From Sphingopyxis panaciterrulae (GTDB taxonomy: Bacteria > Pseudomonadota > Alphaproteobacteria > Sphingomonadales > Sphingomonadaceae): a DNA stretch of 64,000 nucleotides. Position numbers and translations under genes: made by a program. Location of the stretch: positions 124,001 to 188,000 of the forward strand of contig NZ_JACIJH010000008.1 of NCBI RefSeq assembly GCF_014199295.1. Direction: 5' to 3'. The first letter of the stretch is position 1. Every line of letters begins with the position of its first letter. The notes beneath the pieces are model-generated. The model made no database searches, was not told where the DNA came from, and worked only from the letters and a program-made list of their open reading frames with translations. Shown in pieces: positions 63,119 through 64,000 of the stretch.

Positions 63119-63844
63119 ATGATCGACCTTCACTATTCGGCGACCCCGAACGGCCAGAAGATCGCGATCATGCTGGAAGAGATCGGCGCCTCCTGGCGTG
63201 TCATCCCCTATGACATCTTCGACGGCGACCAGTTGAGCGAGGGCTTCGGGCGGATCAACCCCAATCACAAGCTGCCCGCGATCGTCGACCAGTATCCGGC
63301 GGGGGGAGGCGCGCCGATCGCCGTCTTCGAATCGGGAGCGATCCTGCAATATCTGGCCGAAAGGAGCGGGCGCTTTCTGCCCGCTTCGGGCGCTGCGCGC
63401 GCCGCGACGCTGTCGTGGCTGACATGGCAGGTCGCGGGGCTCGGGCCGATGGGTGGGCAGGCGAGCCATTTCCTGCGCTATGCCCCCGCGGGGCAGGATT
63501 ATGCGATCCGGCGCTATACGAAGGAGCTGGAGCGTCTGCTCACCGTCCTCGAACGGCGGCTGGCGAAGAGCGCCTATGTCGCGGGCAACGATTATACGAT
63601 CGCCGACATGGCGATCTGGCCGGGCCGCGCCTCGGCATTCGTCATGGGCATGGGGCTCGACGAATGGCCCGCGACGCATGCCTGGTTCGAACGCATCCGC
63701 GAGCGGCCCGCGGTCGCACGCGTCCTGACCCGGGACGATCTGAAGCCGCCCGCCAAATATGTCGGCCGGCACCAGACGTTGAATGAGCGCGAATGGTCGA
63801 ACATGTTCGGCGATGCGAACCATGCGGCGGTGAAGGGGGATTGA
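63119..63844 (+). CDS. Nu-class-like glutathione S-transferase 3
   Basis: 241-aa paralogue of GST 2 (59045), of the YghU/YfcG type. The N-terminus IDLHYSATPNGQKIAIMLEE has the Thr-Pro-Asn-Gly loop; NPNHKLPAIVDQ and FESGAILQYLAE bind glutathione; DYTIADMAIWPGRASA lies in the C-terminal domain. Two similar GSTs flanking the TonB receptor suggest glutathione-dependent steps on related intermediates. It follows the DUF3237 gene directly and ends the plus-strand unit. Confidence 0.88.
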   Translation: MIDLHYSATPNGQKIAIMLEEIGASWRVIPYDIFDGDQLSEGFGRINPNHKLPAIVDQYPAGGGAPIAVFESGAILQYLAERSGRFLPASGAARAATLSWLTWQVAGLGPMGGQASHFLRYAPAGQDYAIRRYTKELERLLTVLERRLAKSAYVAGNDYTIADMAIWPGRASAFVMGMGLDEWPATHAWFERIRERPAVARVLTRDDLKPPAKYVGRHQTLNEREWSNMFGDANHAAVKGD

Positions 63845-64000
63845 GGCAGATCGCCCGACGAGGGTTGAGGGACGGTTTTCGAACGATTAACGGCATTTTG
63901 TGTCTCACACCTTTGTCATTCTCGCTTTCCCGGGCACATCATTGTTATAACTCGCTGGAGATTGCCATTTGATCGTGGAGAACCTGATCGGTTGATCACA

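Noticed and set aside
53204..63844. A Lig-type beta-aryl-ether degradation cluster (SDR plus several GSTs)
   Set aside because: No clear LigD/LigE/LigF-like order, and lactonase, CMD, SnoaL and MetE-like genes do not fit. Kept only as one possible substrate class.
38868..63844. A recently acquired genomic island
   Set aside because: No integrase, transposase, tRNA end or direct-repeat boundary is visible, and base composition looks like the flanks apart from short AT-rich operators.
1..64000. CRISPR arrays, tRNA, rRNA or prophage genes
   Set aside because: I saw no regularly spaced repeats, no cloverleaf with TTC-loop signature and no phage structural or integrase genes.

Overview
The window is a GC-rich alphaproteobacterial chromosome segment that fits a sphingomonad (Sphingopyxis/Sphingomonas-like). 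The signs are the uninterrupted mraZ-to-ftsZ division cluster with 4-bp start/stop overlaps, several TonB-dependent receptors, split GcvPA/GcvPB subunits behind a tandem glycine riboswitch, GANTC (CcrM-type) sites at cell-cycle promoters, and small palindromic REP repeats, one of which is translated inside murB. The genus is inferred; no rRNA or tRNA gene is present.

Layout. 1-5.6 kb: fabG, a convergent TonB receptor, and a cysteine synthase followed by two small membrane genes. 5.6-24.4 kb: the dcw cluster (mraZ, rsmH, ftsL, ftsI, murE, murF, mraY, murD, ftsW, murG, murC, murB, ddl, ftsQ, ftsA, ftsZ), all on + and mostly overlapping. Ten-bp-periodic MraZ-type boxes and four GANTC sites lie upstream of mraZ, and two more GANTC sites lie before ftsZ. 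24.5-28.1 kb: a SPOR-domain TPR protein, a dGTPase-like HD hydrolase and an NAD(P)-binding protein. 28.1-33.7 kb: glycine riboswitch, then gcvT-gcvH-(glycosyltransferase-like)-gcvPA-gcvPB. 33.8-38.7 kb: an ABA4-like membrane protein, a DUF938 protein, an acyl-CoA synthetase, an AraC regulator and an EamA transporter.

38.9-63.8 kb is an accessory catabolic region. It holds LeuC/LeuD-like isomerase genes arranged convergently, two MarR regulators, an FMN reductase, two further acyl-CoA ligases, two alpha/beta hydrolases, a kinase, an enolase paralogue, a 2-hydroxyacid dehydrogenase, a MetE-like protein, a VOC protein, three GSTs, an SMP-30 lactonase, a carboxymuconolactone decarboxylase-like protein, two SnoaL-like proteins, two SDRs, an MFS transporter, a TonB receptor and a DUF3237 protein. 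Seven intergenic regions in this region, and only here as far as I can see, carry a palindrome of the form TTAG-N4-CTAA (best copy: a perfect 16-bp palindrome between leuD and marR). I infer one regulon, probably under the MarR protein at 41037. A second dyad, GTCAA-N5-TTGAC, accompanies three promoters. The substrate is unknown. The unusual core is an overlapping kinase-enolase-2-hydroxyacid dehydrogenase module plus a non-canonical LeuCD pair.

The only gene-free stretch above 300 bp is 28091-28405, which holds the riboswitch. In 63845-64000 I recognise nothing. No transposase, integrase, CRISPR array, tRNA or rRNA was seen.
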